From the IMG/VR virus record IMGVR_UViG_3300032242_001137, positions 1 to 43,877 of that record: a stretch of DNA of 43,877 nt; one strand, written 5' to 3'. Positions 22,633 through 29,944 of this stretch are shown here, in pieces (position 1 is the first letter of the stretch; the number at the start of each line of letters is the position of its first letter). The DNA comes from a virus. The notes below the pieces were generated by a model. That model had not been told where the DNA came from. It saw only the letters and a program-made list of their open reading frames with translations, and searched no databases. The translations under genes were made by a program, and so were the position numbers.

Positions 22633-23522
22633 GCGAAATCAGCGTTGTTGTCAGCGGGGCCGCCGGGAGCGGCGACTCCGTCTCGGTCAATGTCGGCGAC
22701 CAGACCATCGGCGGCGGCAATGGTGCTGCCGCCACCATTCAAGTGGGCACCGTTACGGCTCTCGCGAACACTGCGAATCCGACCGTGGTAAATTCCGGTT
22801 CGGCCTATGCAGCCAAGCTTGATTTTGGGCTGCCGCGCGGCCCGACGGGGCTAACCGGAAACACGGGGCCGGCAAACTCCTTGACCATCGCAAGCGTGGT
22901 CACCGGAGCGACGGCCTCGGTCAGCATCGGCGGCACATCGCCCTCGCAGACGCTCTCGTTCGTCCTGCCTGTGGGGCCGGCAAACTCGCTCTCCATCGGC
23001 AGCGTTACCACTGGAGCTACGGCCTCCGTCAGCATTAGCGGCAGCGCACCTTCGCAGACCCTCTCGTTCGTCCTTCAGCCGGGGCCGGCGGGGCAGTCTG
23101 GTAGCACCAATCTGTCAAACCTTGCTCCGCAGCCGCTCGGGGTCGCGGCGTCAGGCTCAAGCACGAACGCCTCCCGTTCTGACCACGTTCATGCAGCCCC
23201 AGCGGTGGCCGACGTTACCGGCCTTCAGGCCGCATTGGACGCAAAACAAGTCACCGGAAGCTATGCCGCAGTCTCGCACACTCACGCCGCTAGTCAGATC
23301 GTTGACTTTGCCACGCAAGCGGCGAAATACGGCCCGGTGCTAACCGTCCAGAATCGCACGGGAACGGTCACGGTGGTCGCCGCAGACTTGACTGCCGTCA
23401 CCAGCATCACGACCGGCCTTGCGCAAGTAACCTCGCTGACGAACATGGTTGCGATATCCGCAACCGCTTACTCAGCGATCTCAAGCAAGAGCACCACGAC
23501 CCTCTACATAGTCACGGGGTGA
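22629..23522 (+). CDS. Tail fibre-like protein with 36-residue repeats and collagen-like linkers
   Basis: 297 residues. The central part has two copies of a 36-residue repeat beginning GPANSL(T/S)I and ending LSFVL, separated by Gly-Pro motifs (GPTGLTGNTGP; GPAGQSG) like collagen triple-helix segments. Next comes SRSDHVHA and then LQAALDAKQ, a common tail-fibre motif pair, and a C-terminal domain around VLTVQNRTGTVTVV. Likely a trimeric fibre shaft. ATGA overlap with the upstream gene. Confidence 0.75.
   Translation: MSEISVVVSGAAGSGDSVSVNVGDQTIGGGNGAAATIQVGTVTALANTANPTVVNSGSAYAAKLDFGLPRGPTGLTGNTGPANSLTIASVVTGATASVSIGGTSPSQTLSFVLPVGPANSLSIGSVTTGATASVSISGSAPSQTLSFVLQPGPAGQSGSTNLSNLAPQPLGVAASGSSTNASRSDHVHAAPAVADVTGLQAALDAKQVTGSYAAVSHTHAASQIVDFATQAAKYGPVLTVQNRTGTVTVVAADLTAVTSITTGLAQVTSLTNMVAISATAYSAISSKSTTTLYIVTG
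22865..23080 (+). repeat. Two 108-bp direct repeats in the fibre gene
   Basis: Copies at 22865-22972 and 22973-23080 both start GGGGCCGGCAAACTC and encode the 36-residue protein repeat. A third copy begins at 23081 (GGGGCCGGCG) but breaks off. Many third-position differences show selection at the protein level. Confidence 0.85.
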
Positions 23523-23525
23523 AAC

Positions 23526-24020
23526 GTGGCTCTCAACGTCGGCTCAATAACGCCAGCCAGCGTCTACGTTGGCGCGATTGCAGTGAGCAAGATGTATCTC
23601 GGTTCGCTAGAGGTCTACTCAAGCTCGGGGTCGTCGCCGTTCACCACATTCAGCGCAAACTGGGGCTACGGCGGCTTCGCGGGCACGGGCTTCGCGTCAA
23701 CGCCGTATTCGGCGTCTTCGGCGATTCCGTCCAACGGCAATTTCGACGGAGCGTATTTCACCGTCATCAACGCGGGCACGGTTCGCATTACGGCACAGGC
23801 TGCACACTCTGACAACGACTTCACGGTCACCCGCACTCGAGGGGCAACCGTCACGTCCTTCGGCTACTCAGGCGGCGGCAGCGGATATGACGGTGCCGTC
23901 GATCTGACAATTACGGTGCAGGCGGGCGACATCATCAAGATCGGCGCGGCCGGCGACTACTTGGCATTTAGCTACACGACGCCCTTTACGCATTACCTCA
24001 AAATCTGGTGGACGGCATAA
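23526..24020 (+). CDS. Beta-rich fibre/receptor-binding candidate
   Basis: 164 residues from GTG 23526. A short N-terminal anchor (VGSITPASVYVGAIAVSKMYLGS) precedes a Ser/Gly linker and a C-terminal beta domain with GTVRITAQAAHSDNDFTVTR and VDLTITVQAGDIIKIG. The latter shape resembles jelly-roll-like tip domains; the gene at 27820 has a comparable C-terminal domain after its Fn3 unit. Probably a virion tip or fibre protein. Confidence 0.6.
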   Translation: MALNVGSITPASVYVGAIAVSKMYLGSLEVYSSSGSSPFTTFSANWGYGGFAGTGFASTPYSASSAIPSNGNFDGAYFTVINAGTVRITAQAAHSDNDFTVTRTRGATVTSFGYSGGGSGYDGAVDLTITVQAGDIIKIGAAGDYLAFSYTTPFTHYLKIWWTA

Positions 24021-24022
24021 AT

Positions 24023-24346
24023 ATGGCAACCTATAGCGTCCTGCCCGGTTCGATGAATCTCGCGTTCAAGCGTGGCGGCGACTTCGCGTCAACCATCGAC
24101 TTCGATGGGACAACCCTAGTTGGGTACACCGTTACGGCGAGCCTCATCAGCCTCGTCTCAAGCACCGTCGTGCAGTCATTTACCACCAGTATCGTTGATG
24201 CCGCAGCAGGGCAAGTCTCTGTGAGCCTCTCTGACACGCAGACAACCGCTCTGGCTGCCGGCACCTACGGCTGGCAGTTGGACTGGGTCGCCCCTGGCAG
24301 CGTGCAGAGGACGGCCCTCAGTGGCACCGTGGAGGTCGTGGCATGA
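24023..24346 (+). CDS. Small beta-rich fibre-associated protein (paralogue of 22267)
   Basis: 107 residues from ATG 24023 (MATYSVLPG); the frame is open 15 bases further upstream but the motif start is here. It parallels the gene at 22267 over its length: SLSDTQTTALAAGTYGWQLDWVAP matches GLSEAQTHALSVGTSYRWYL in the paralogue, and both end in a G(T/S)V(E/T)VV strand. Like its paralogue it is followed at once by a Gly/Ser-rich collagen-like protein. Confidence 0.7.
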   Translation: MATYSVLPGSMNLAFKRGGDFASTIDFDGTTLVGYTVTASLISLVSSTVVQSFTTSIVDAAAGQVSVSLSDTQTTALAAGTYGWQLDWVAPGSVQRTALSGTVEVVA

Positions 24347-24618
24347 CAGAAATCACAGCAACAGTCTCTTCGCAGCCGATAACGGCGACCGTCAGCGGTT
24401 CTGGGAACATCTCAGCGAGCGTTGGCTCGTCGTCTATTTCGGCGTCGGTGGCTGGTGGTATCGGCCCGCAGGGGCCGGCGGGTTCAAGCGGCGCGGCACT
24501 CGGCGACTTGTCGGGGGTGACTCTCACCAATGTGCAGGACGGCGACGTGCTGCAATACCAGTCAAGCAAATGGCAGAACGTAAACCAAATCCAACTCGTC
24601 GATGGCGGCAACGCCTAA
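24343..24618 (+). CDS. Short Ser/Gly-rich collagen-like fibre protein
   Basis: 91 residues, ATGA overlap upstream. A repeated (I/V)(S/T)A(S/T)V pattern in the first 40 residues is followed by GPQGPAGSSG, a collagen-like hinge, then a C-terminal LQYQSSKWQNVNQIQ motif typical of fibre linkers. It is a short counterpart of the protein at 22629 and may connect to the fibre at 24641. Confidence 0.65.
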   Translation: MTEITATVSSQPITATVSGSGNISASVGSSSISASVAGGIGPQGPAGSSGAALGDLSGVTLTNVQDGDVLQYQSSKWQNVNQIQLVDGGNA

Positions 24619-24619
24619 C

Positions 24620-24635
24620 AAGCCAAGGAGGGCTT
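24620..24635 (+). promoter_or_regulatory. AAGGAG hexaloop hairpin before the tail fibre gene (CsrA-like site)
   Basis: AAGCC at 24620-24624 pairs with GGCTT at 24631-24635, with AAGGAG (24625-24630) as the six-base loop. This loop is the Shine-Dalgarno for ATG 24641. The identical loop occurs in the hairpin before 10992. The form matches known CsrA-binding hairpins (GGA in a hexaloop). Confidence 0.55.
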
Positions 24636-24640
24636 TCTAG

Positions 24641-25591
24641 ATGTCCAACGTGATCCGTATTCGCCGCCGCAACTCATCGGGGTCTGCCGGCGCGCCGTCT
24701 TCGCTTCAGCAGGCAGAACTTTGCTTCAATGAAGCAGACGGGCGAATTTACATAGGCGTCGGAACGGGCGGCTCTGGGGGCAGCGCAACTACGATCCCGT
24801 CGATTGGCGGGACTGACTGGGCGAGCAAGACATACGTTGACTCCGCAGTCTCGGGCGTGAGCGTTGTCGGCTATCGCCTTGATCAGTTCGCCGCTCCGAA
24901 CACAAGCGTTTCATTTAACTCGCAGAAGATCACCAATCTCGGAACGCCGACCGCAGACACAGACGCAGTGACGAAAGGCTACGCCGATGCTCTTCGCAGC
25001 GGCTTGGACGTGAAGCAGTCGGTGCGTGCTGCGACTACGGCAAATATCACGCTATCAGGTGCGCAGACGATTGACGGCGTGGCCGTGATCGCGGGCGACA
25101 GAGTGCTGGTGAAGAACCAGTCCACGGGCTTGCAGAACGGCATCTACGTTGCAGCCGCCAGCACATGGTCGCGGGCAACTGACGCTGACGCGGATTCCGA
25201 GATCAACCCCGGCATGTTCTGTTTTGTTGAGGAGGGCACCGCCAACGCCGACACTGGCTGGGTGATGTCAAACAACGCTCCGACTACGGTCGGAACGACG
25301 GCGTTGACGTTCGCTCAGTTTTCTGGTGCTGGTTCTTTCAGCGTTGACGCCACCCTTACAAAGACCGGAAACAGCATAGGGCTAACCTCCGGCATCGCTA
25401 CGGCAGGCACCTATACCTCAGTGACCGTCGATACCTACGGCCGCGTCACGGCAGGCAGCAGCCCCGCGGTGCAATCGCAGATCACGGCAACCGGAATTTT
25501 GAAAGGTGCTGGTGGCGGCAGTGTTTCGGCAGCAGTTGACGGCACCGACTACCTCAGTCCTTCAGCCACAATCGATGGGGGTTCGTTCTAG
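24641..25591 (+). CDS. Tail fibre protein
   Basis: 316 residues. The N-terminus (VIRIRRRNSSGSAGAPSSL, then ELCFNEADGRIYIG) is a common fibre-attachment domain. The middle has KITNLGTPTADTDAVTKGYAD, a hallmark of fibre shafts, then RVLVKNQSTGLQNGIYVAAA with a following DADADSEINPGMFCFVEEGT region found in many phage tail fibres. The C-terminus GILKGAGGGSVSAAVDGTDY is another fibre-terminal motif. Likely contributes to host recognition. Confidence 0.85.
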   Translation: MSNVIRIRRRNSSGSAGAPSSLQQAELCFNEADGRIYIGVGTGGSGGSATTIPSIGGTDWASKTYVDSAVSGVSVVGYRLDQFAAPNTSVSFNSQKITNLGTPTADTDAVTKGYADALRSGLDVKQSVRAATTANITLSGAQTIDGVAVIAGDRVLVKNQSTGLQNGIYVAAASTWSRATDADADSEINPGMFCFVEEGTANADTGWVMSNNAPTTVGTTALTFAQFSGAGSFSVDATLTKTGNSIGLTSGIATAGTYTSVTVDTYGRVTAGSSPAVQSQITATGILKGAGGGSVSAAVDGTDYLSPSATIDGGSF

Positions 25592-25593
25592 GG

Positions 25594-26478
25594 ATGCCGA
25601 ACGTCGTTAAAATCTTGAAGTCAACGACGGCTGGAAACGTGCCTTCGCTGGTGAGCGGCCAGATTGCCATCAACGAGGCAGACGGCAAACTGTTCTACCG
25701 CAACGGCAGCGGGACGGTCACGACATATACAAACGTCATTGAGTACGCGACAACCGCGTCGTTTCCAGCGACAGGCGTCTCTGGAAACATATACCTCGCC
25801 ACCGACACAGGCAGGACATATCGATGGACATCTTCGGTATATCAAGAGGTCGGGCCTATCGCGGCACCGATATCGTCTGCTGCTGACATTTCGTCGGGCA
25901 CTCTTTCCGACGCTAGACTCTCGGCTAACATCGTAACGACGGCGACATTAACTGCTAGTTCTAATCAGTCAACTTCGGTAGTAGACGTTATCGACCGCGC
26001 GACGGTTACGACAACGCGAGTGCCGAATACAGGAACGATATTTTTTTCGTTTTTCTCGCCCGTTTCTAACGTCACGATTAGCTCAATTTCAATGGCAACC
26101 GGCGCAAGCGTTGCCTCTTCTGTGACGCTCGCGCGTATGGGCTTATATACTTGGGACGGAACAACGCTAACGCTTGTCGCCAGGACAGCCAGCGACACGA
26201 CGCTATTTACGTCTGCCGCCACGGTGTTTACTCGCAGCTTTGATACGTCGGGAAGTTATCCTGCGACGTACACTCTCGCGGCTGGAACTCGATACGCTGT
26301 GGCGGTTATTGTAGTTGCAAGTTCAGTGGGATTGCTGCTCGCAGGAAATGCTCCGAACACCCTGGCAGGACTCACGCCGAGAGTGCAGGCCGCGCGTAAC
26401 GGCGCAAGCGATTTGCAAACAAGCGTAAGCCAGTTTCAGTCCACGGTTGATACGATTATTTGGGCGAGGTTGTCATGA
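25594..26478 (+). CDS. Fibre or receptor-binding protein with attachment domain
   Basis: 294 residues. The N-terminus repeats the attachment domain of the previous gene: LKSTTAGNVPSLVSGQIAIN, then EADGKLFYRNGSG. The C-terminal 200 residues form a different Ser/Thr/Val-rich beta domain with MGLYTWDGTTLTLVARTASD, which may be the receptor-binding head. A domain-swapped pair with the gene at 24641 is likely. Confidence 0.75.
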   Translation: MPNVVKILKSTTAGNVPSLVSGQIAINEADGKLFYRNGSGTVTTYTNVIEYATTASFPATGVSGNIYLATDTGRTYRWTSSVYQEVGPIAAPISSAADISSGTLSDARLSANIVTTATLTASSNQSTSVVDVIDRATVTTTRVPNTGTIFFSFFSPVSNVTISSISMATGASVASSVTLARMGLYTWDGTTLTLVARTASDTTLFTSAATVFTRSFDTSGSYPATYTLAAGTRYAVAVIVVASSVGLLLAGNAPNTLAGLTPRVQAARNGASDLQTSVSQFQSTVDTIIWARLS

Positions 26479-26639
26479 TCACGACATATGTCGGCATCGT
26501 TGACGGAATGCACACTTGGGAAGTAAGGAACGAAGCCGGAGAACTCGTCGGCATGAACCAAAGCCCTCGCCCGCCATGCCCAGGCGATGGCTATGTTTTT
26601 GACGAATCGACGGGTGAGTGGGTTCAAGGAGGAAACTAA
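26475..26639 (+). CDS. 54-residue protein in the fibre cluster
   Basis: Small gene with an ATGA overlap to 25594-26478 and an end two bases before the next start. The translation begins MITTYVGIVDGMHTWEV and ends GYVFDESTGEWVQGGN. The aromatic tail (YVFDxxTGxWV) is like short segments found in tail-fibre accessory proteins. Its coupling to both neighbours and conserved-looking spacing support it as real. Function unknown. Confidence 0.6.
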   Translation: MITTYVGIVDGMHTWEVRNEAGELVGMNQSPRPPCPGDGYVFDESTGEWVQGGN

Positions 26640-26641
26640 CT

Positions 26642-26851
26642 ATGGCGCTTTCATTCCCAGCATCCCCGACTGTCAACCAGCAATCAACGCAGAACGGTCG
26701 CGTCTACTACTGGACGGGCTATGCCTGGGAGTTGTACGCAGCCCCAACTACATCCGTTGGTCTGGCAACGGTAGCCACCTCCGGCAGTTACGTTGACTTA
26801 TCAAACAAACCCTCCATCCCCACCCGCGGCACAATCTTCGCCCTTTCGTGA
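26642..26851 (+). CDS. Short tail-fibre-like protein
   Basis: 69 residues from ATG 26642, with AAGGAGG upstream. PTVNQQSTQNGRVYYWTGYAWELYA is the W-rich motif that recurs in fibre proteins, followed by a linker and a C-terminal ...SNKPSIP-type motif (LSNKP). It may be a truncated or modular fibre segment. Confidence 0.6.
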   Translation: MALSFPASPTVNQQSTQNGRVYYWTGYAWELYAAPTTSVGLATVATSGSYVDLSNKPSIPTRGTIFALS

Positions 26852-26858
26852 GTGACTA

Positions 26859-27230
26859 ATGGCAAACCCGAATATCAACTCTCCCAGTTTCTGCTACGCG
26901 AACAATGCCCTTGTGTCGCTGGGAAACACTACTGAAACACAGATCGCGACGAACGCGGCCTCGAGCAGCACCGTGTTTCTGTTCGACTCAGTCGTTGTCG
27001 CCAACACTTCGGCGGCGGCGGCCGACATCACGATCACGCAGTACGCAGCCGCCACTAACACGGGCACGGCGTTCCGAGTCGCGAACACGATCACCGTGCC
27101 GGCGAAGGCCACGCTCGTTGTTGTATCGAAGACAAACGGCCTGAGCTTGAAAGAGGCGCAGTCGCTCTACGCGACCGCAAGCGTGTCGTCGGCGTTGGTG
27201 GTGACCGCGTACTGGAAGGAATTCAGTTGA
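26859..27230 (+). CDS. Small beta-sandwich structural protein 1
   Basis: 123 residues. NTTETQIATNAASSSTVFLF and SLKEAQSLYATASVSSALVV are characteristic strand-rich stretches. The gene at 27464 is a distant paralogue with SVMRIRTVYVNNTTASSQAF and VEDAIYLEAGDVLTF in equivalent places. Such proteins often decorate the tip or fibres. No enzyme motif. Confidence 0.6.
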   Translation: MANPNINSPSFCYANNALVSLGNTTETQIATNAASSSTVFLFDSVVVANTSAAAADITITQYAAATNTGTAFRVANTITVPAKATLVVVSKTNGLSLKEAQSLYATASVSSALVVTAYWKEFS

Positions 27231-27460
27231 AACGCTCAAGCACACTGAAACCCAGTGCCACGACCGCGACCACGCTCGTCAGAAGCGGCGTTTTTTCTGT
27301 CGGTGCCAACCCCGCGACAGACGGCATCATTGGGAAGACAGAGTTTGTCACGTCGTGGCAGGGGGTGACGGAACTGGACAGCATCACCGACTCGTTTCCT
27401 CCCCCTGCGATCCTTATGCCGCATTGGTTTGTCTACACGCAACCCTATCACTGGAACTGA
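27227..27460 (+). CDS. 77-residue fibre-cluster protein (TTG start)
   Basis: Starts at TTG 27227 overlapping the previous stop as TTGA. It has no recognised motif: a Ser/Thr-rich N-terminus, then FVTSWQGVTELDSITDSFPP and an aromatic C-terminus PHWFVYTQPYHWN. Its tight packing between two structural genes supports it. Confidence 0.5.
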   Translation: MKRSSTLKPSATTATTLVRSGVFSVGANPATDGIIGKTEFVTSWQGVTELDSITDSFPPPAILMPHWFVYTQPYHWN

Positions 27461-27463
27461 CGA

Positions 27464-27820
27464 ATGCCCACTCCAGACCTCGCCCGCCCAAGTAAAGTCG
27501 AAGCGAAACTCGTCATCTCAAAGCCGACGAACGCCAGCACACTAACGGTTCTGACGTGCCCGACGGACTCAGTGATGCGTATTCGGACGGTGTATGTGAA
27601 CAACACGACGGCGTCGTCGCAGGCATTCACCATTTCTGTGACCAGAAGTTCAGTGTCCTACGCCCTGGTCAGCGGCGTCACCGTCACGGCGAAGAACTTG
27701 TTTAACTGCGTCAACGTCGAAGACGCGATTTACCTTGAGGCCGGCGACGTGCTGACGTTTGCACAGGTCGCGACATCGGCCGCCTTAAACCTCTTCGTCT
27801 CCTACGAACTGGTGACCTAA
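27464..27820 (+). CDS. Small beta-sandwich structural protein 2
   Basis: 118 residues, paralogue-like to 26859. The segment VEDAIYLEAGDVLTFAQV and the C-terminal ALNLFVSYELV are commonly seen in small phage virion proteins. Its stop TAA shares its last base with the ATG of the next gene. Presumably a tip or fibre component. Confidence 0.6.
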   Translation: MPTPDLARPSKVEAKLVISKPTNASTLTVLTCPTDSVMRIRTVYVNNTTASSQAFTISVTRSSVSYALVSGVTVTAKNLFNCVNVEDAIYLEAGDVLTFAQVATSAALNLFVSYELVT

Positions 27821-28581
27821 TGCCCCGTGCCAATTACGGCTTTCGCGGCGATGCCCTAACGCCTGCCGCCGCCATCGCGGCTGGGGCCACGGTCACTGGG
27901 CAGGACTACCTCTACAACGTCGGCCTCGCGACGATCACGACTCTGACGCCGCCAGGGCAAGTTGCCGGTGTATCCGCTACCGCTGGAAGCGGACAAGTCT
28001 CCTTGACGTGGACGGCACCGTCAGCAGGGTCGTCGGCGATTACTTCTTATGACGTGGAGGTCACGCCTTCCGGCGGCTCGGCGACCGTGACGAACACGGG
28101 CAGCGCCTCGGCGAGCTACACGGCGACTGGACTGACGAACGGCACCGTCTACTCAATCCGCGTGAGGGCGAACAACGGCACGGCCGGCGACGGCGACTGG
28201 AGCACGGCGGCCACGGCGACCCCATCGGGCACGGCGAACTTCAAGGCTCCGACCACCGCGTGGACGAGCACCTTCGGGGCCACAACCAGCAGCAGTGGCT
28301 CGGCGGCAACGCCATATGCAGCGTCCGTCACGGGCTTCGACTTCACTTCGGCCGCGACGATCACAACGGCAAGGAGCGGCACGCTCAGAGTGACCGGCAC
28401 GGTAACCAGCGACAGTGCGTTTCAGTTGATTTCGGGATCGACCGTCCTCGGAACAGTGGGCGACTCAAGCGGCAACTCAGGGGCGACGATCAACTTCTCT
28501 GTGTCCGTTGTCGTTGACTCTATCCTCTACATCGACTGCACCTACGCGACAATCAGCAATCTTCGCGTCTGGCTGGTCTAA
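27820..28581 (+). CDS. Fibronectin type III-containing virion protein
   Basis: 253 residues. After an N-terminal anchor of about 45 residues, an Fn3 domain spans roughly 46-140 (PGQVAGVSATAGSGQVSLTW, then VYSIRVRANNGTAGDG). The C-terminal 100 residues form a second beta domain with TTSSSGSAATPYAASVTGFD. Fn3 domains on virions often aid surface or carbohydrate binding. The gene converges on the integrase and overlaps its end by four bases. Confidence 0.75.
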   Translation: MPRANYGFRGDALTPAAAIAAGATVTGQDYLYNVGLATITTLTPPGQVAGVSATAGSGQVSLTWTAPSAGSSAITSYDVEVTPSGGSATVTNTGSASASYTATGLTNGTVYSIRVRANNGTAGDGDWSTAATATPSGTANFKAPTTAWTSTFGATTSSSGSAATPYAASVTGFDFTSAATITTARSGTLRVTGTVTSDSAFQLISGSTVLGTVGDSSGNSGATINFSVSVVVDSILYIDCTYATISNLRVWLV

Positions 28582-29462
28582 ACCACTTTCGGCAGCACGC
28601 TCGGCGCAGGCACTCCTGGGGTGACGATTCGCGGGTCTAGGTATTTCCGCGTGACGGCAGGCGACGAGTGATCAAGCAGACGTTGGGCCGAGCCGCCGGC
28701 AGCCTCATAGAAACTCGCGGTCGTCTTTCTGATGCGATGGAATTTGCACTTCCGGTCTGACGGCAATCCTGCCCGCACCAAAATCTTCTTCAAATACCGC
28801 CAGACGCATGTGCGGTGGTGATCCCACGGCAGAGCGAAGTCGTCGGGGGTGCGACGAACCGTTGCCAGGGCATCAGCGCACTCTTGGCTGATCTCGCGGT
28901 AGATGTCGCGGCGTCTGCCCTTTCTCTGCTCTGCCCGAAAGATCACCGATAACTCGCGAACGTCGGAGCAACGAAGCTCAAGCATGGAAGAAATACGTTC
29001 GCCCGTGTCATAGGCGAGAAGCAACAAAGCTCTCCAAACCGCAGCGGCTGGGAACTTGCCGACGAACCCCGGCTCCGCAGCGGCCGATGTCATAAGTCGC
29101 TGCATCTCGTCGATGAGCCACGCCTCGGGCACCCGCTCTGGCACGTTGACCCTATGCACCGCAGGCCACGTCTCGCACATCTTCCGCTTCGAGCAGAAGC
29201 CCCAGAGGGCCAGAATCTGAGCGCGATCCTTGGCGGCGGTTGCCGGTGCCCATCTGCGGACTCGCCACGCCAAGAAACGAGCGACCGCTAACTCTTCCAA
29301 ATCTCCAGTCTCGGGGGGTCTTCCAAGGAATTCCCCCCAAGACCGGAGCGTGTACCCATAGAGGGTGATCGTCCTGTCGCTGACGCCTGTCAGCGGGGCA
29401 TAGAAGTCACGCAGAACATTGTGCAAAAGCATGGCGAGTGGCTCCTTCAAAAGAAGTAGCAC
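28578..29462 (-). CDS. int: Tyrosine recombinase (phage integrase)
   Basis: 294 residues from ATG 29462 (an internal Met11 is an alternative start). The N-terminal SAM-like core-binding domain spans roughly 15-110. The catalytic domain shows Arg156 in DTGERISSM, a basic beta-hairpin EQRKGRRR with a Lys near 181, the HRIR box (His242-Arg245), His265 in LLDHSS and the nucleophile Tyr274 in TRKYLDP. It would catalyse site-specific integration and excision. It lies on the opposite strand to the fibre genes and converges with them. The att core cannot be identified from this window. Confidence 0.95.
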   Translation of the reverse strand: MLLLLKEPLAMLLHNVLRDFYAPLTGVSDRTITLYGYTLRSWGEFLGRPPETGDLEELAVARFLAWRVRRWAPATAAKDRAQILALWGFCSKRKMCETWPAVHRVNVPERVPEAWLIDEMQRLMTSAAAEPGFVGKFPAAAVWRALLLLAYDTGERISSMLELRCSDVRELSVIFRAEQRKGRRRDIYREISQECADALATVRRTPDDFALPWDHHRTCVWRYLKKILVRAGLPSDRKCKFHRIRKTTASFYEAAGGSAQRLLDHSSPAVTRKYLDPRIVTPGVPAPSVLPKVV

Positions 29463-29488
29463 TTCCGTGCGGTGAGGCTAAAGGGGAT

Positions 29489-29522
29489 CGACCCCCCACC
29501 AGCATAGAAATTGGGGGGGTCG
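29489..29522 (-). promoter_or_regulatory. Inverted repeat in the integrase leader
   Basis: CGACCCCCC at 29489-29497 pairs perfectly with GGGGGGTCG at 29514-29522 around a 16-base loop. It lies between the integrase start and the small upstream gene. It could be an arm-type recombinase site, part of attP, or an mRNA hairpin limiting integrase translation. Confidence 0.4.
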
Positions 29523-29555
29523 CAGTCCGCTTGTAGGGGGTGAAGCTGTTGCGCG

Positions 29556-29768
29556 TCACGGTGAGTTCTCCTGAATGATTTTTTTCGTCAAGACGACGGA
29601 TTCTGTCAGCTTGAGGTGCGGCCATTCCACACCATGAGTCAGTCGCCATTGCTTTCGAGCTTTGGCGACGGCCTTGGCCGCAGACTCTGCCGAGACGGTA
29701 ATCTCGTCAGCGTCCGCTTCGTATTCGTCACGACCTTCCCAGTGGCAAATAACCGTGAAGCTACGCAT
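29556..29768 (-). CDS. Small protein upstream of the integrase, unknown
   Basis: 70 residues. Although the frame opens earlier, GGAGGTGA sits five bases before the ATG at 29768, fixing the start (MRSFTVICHWEG). EYEADADEITVSAESAAKAV is an acidic strand-helix, and the middle KARKQWRLTHGVEW is basic. It is the first gene of the minus-strand transcript ahead of the integrase. A role in integration or excision control is conceivable but unsupported. Confidence 0.65.
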   Translation of the reverse strand: MRSFTVICHWEGRDEYEADADEITVSAESAAKAVAKARKQWRLTHGVEWPHLKLTESVVLTKKIIQENSP

Positions 29769-29822
29769 ACTCACCTCCATGTGATGCTGATCCAAAAGCC
29801 GTTCCTTTGACGGCGACCCCCA

Positions 29823-29852
29823 TATTCAAATCCCCTATCCTCCACTTGTCAA
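29823..29852 (-). promoter_or_regulatory. Sigma-70-like promoter for the integrase operon
   Basis: Read on the minus strand: a perfect -35 TTGACA (29852-29847), an 18-base spacer and a -10-like TGAATA (29828-29823). It lies about 55 bases before the ATG of the small gene at 29768. The -10 is weak. Confidence 0.5.
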
Positions 29853-29855
29853 GTG
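29843..29855. promoter_or_regulatory. Palindromic operator candidate over the integrase -35 box
   Basis: CACTTG-T-CAAGTG is a perfect odd palindrome with 6-bp arms that overlaps the TTGACA of the minus-strand promoter. Such a site would let a dimeric repressor or the two-HTH protein encoded at 29945 shut off integrase. No second copy was found nearby. Confidence 0.4.
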
Positions 29856-29877
29856 CGAGTGAGGGAGCCGTGGCGGC

Positions 29878-29909
29878 TTGCGGGGAAACCGCAATGGCGT
29901 TGTTTTTTT
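29878..29909 (+). terminator. Terminator-like hairpin in the divergent control region
   Basis: TTGCGG (29878-29883) and CCGCAA (29889-29894) form a perfect stem with loop GGAAA. A run of seven T follows at 29903-29909, after an 8-base gap, longer than usual. It would insulate the early gene from upstream transcription; the T-run also overlaps a candidate -35 region. Confidence 0.4.
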
Positions 29910-29928
29910 AATCTCGGAAACTTAGGCT
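29900..29928 (+). promoter_or_regulatory. Candidate early promoter (TTGTTT-N17-TAGGCT)
   Basis: TTGTTT at 29900-29905 and TAGGCT at 29923-29928 are 17 bases apart. The TTAGGCTAC 9-mer matches the capsid leader at 5575-5583. It lies 16 bases upstream of ATG 29945. Confidence 0.35.
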
Positions 29929-29944
29929 ACTTAGGGAGATACAA

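Noticed and set aside
22865-23080. CRISPR-like array because of regular repeats
   Set aside because: The 108-base repeats are adjacent with no spacers and encode a protein repeat.
29463-29555. attP core site
   Set aside because: Only an inverted repeat is visible; a core needs the host attB for comparison.
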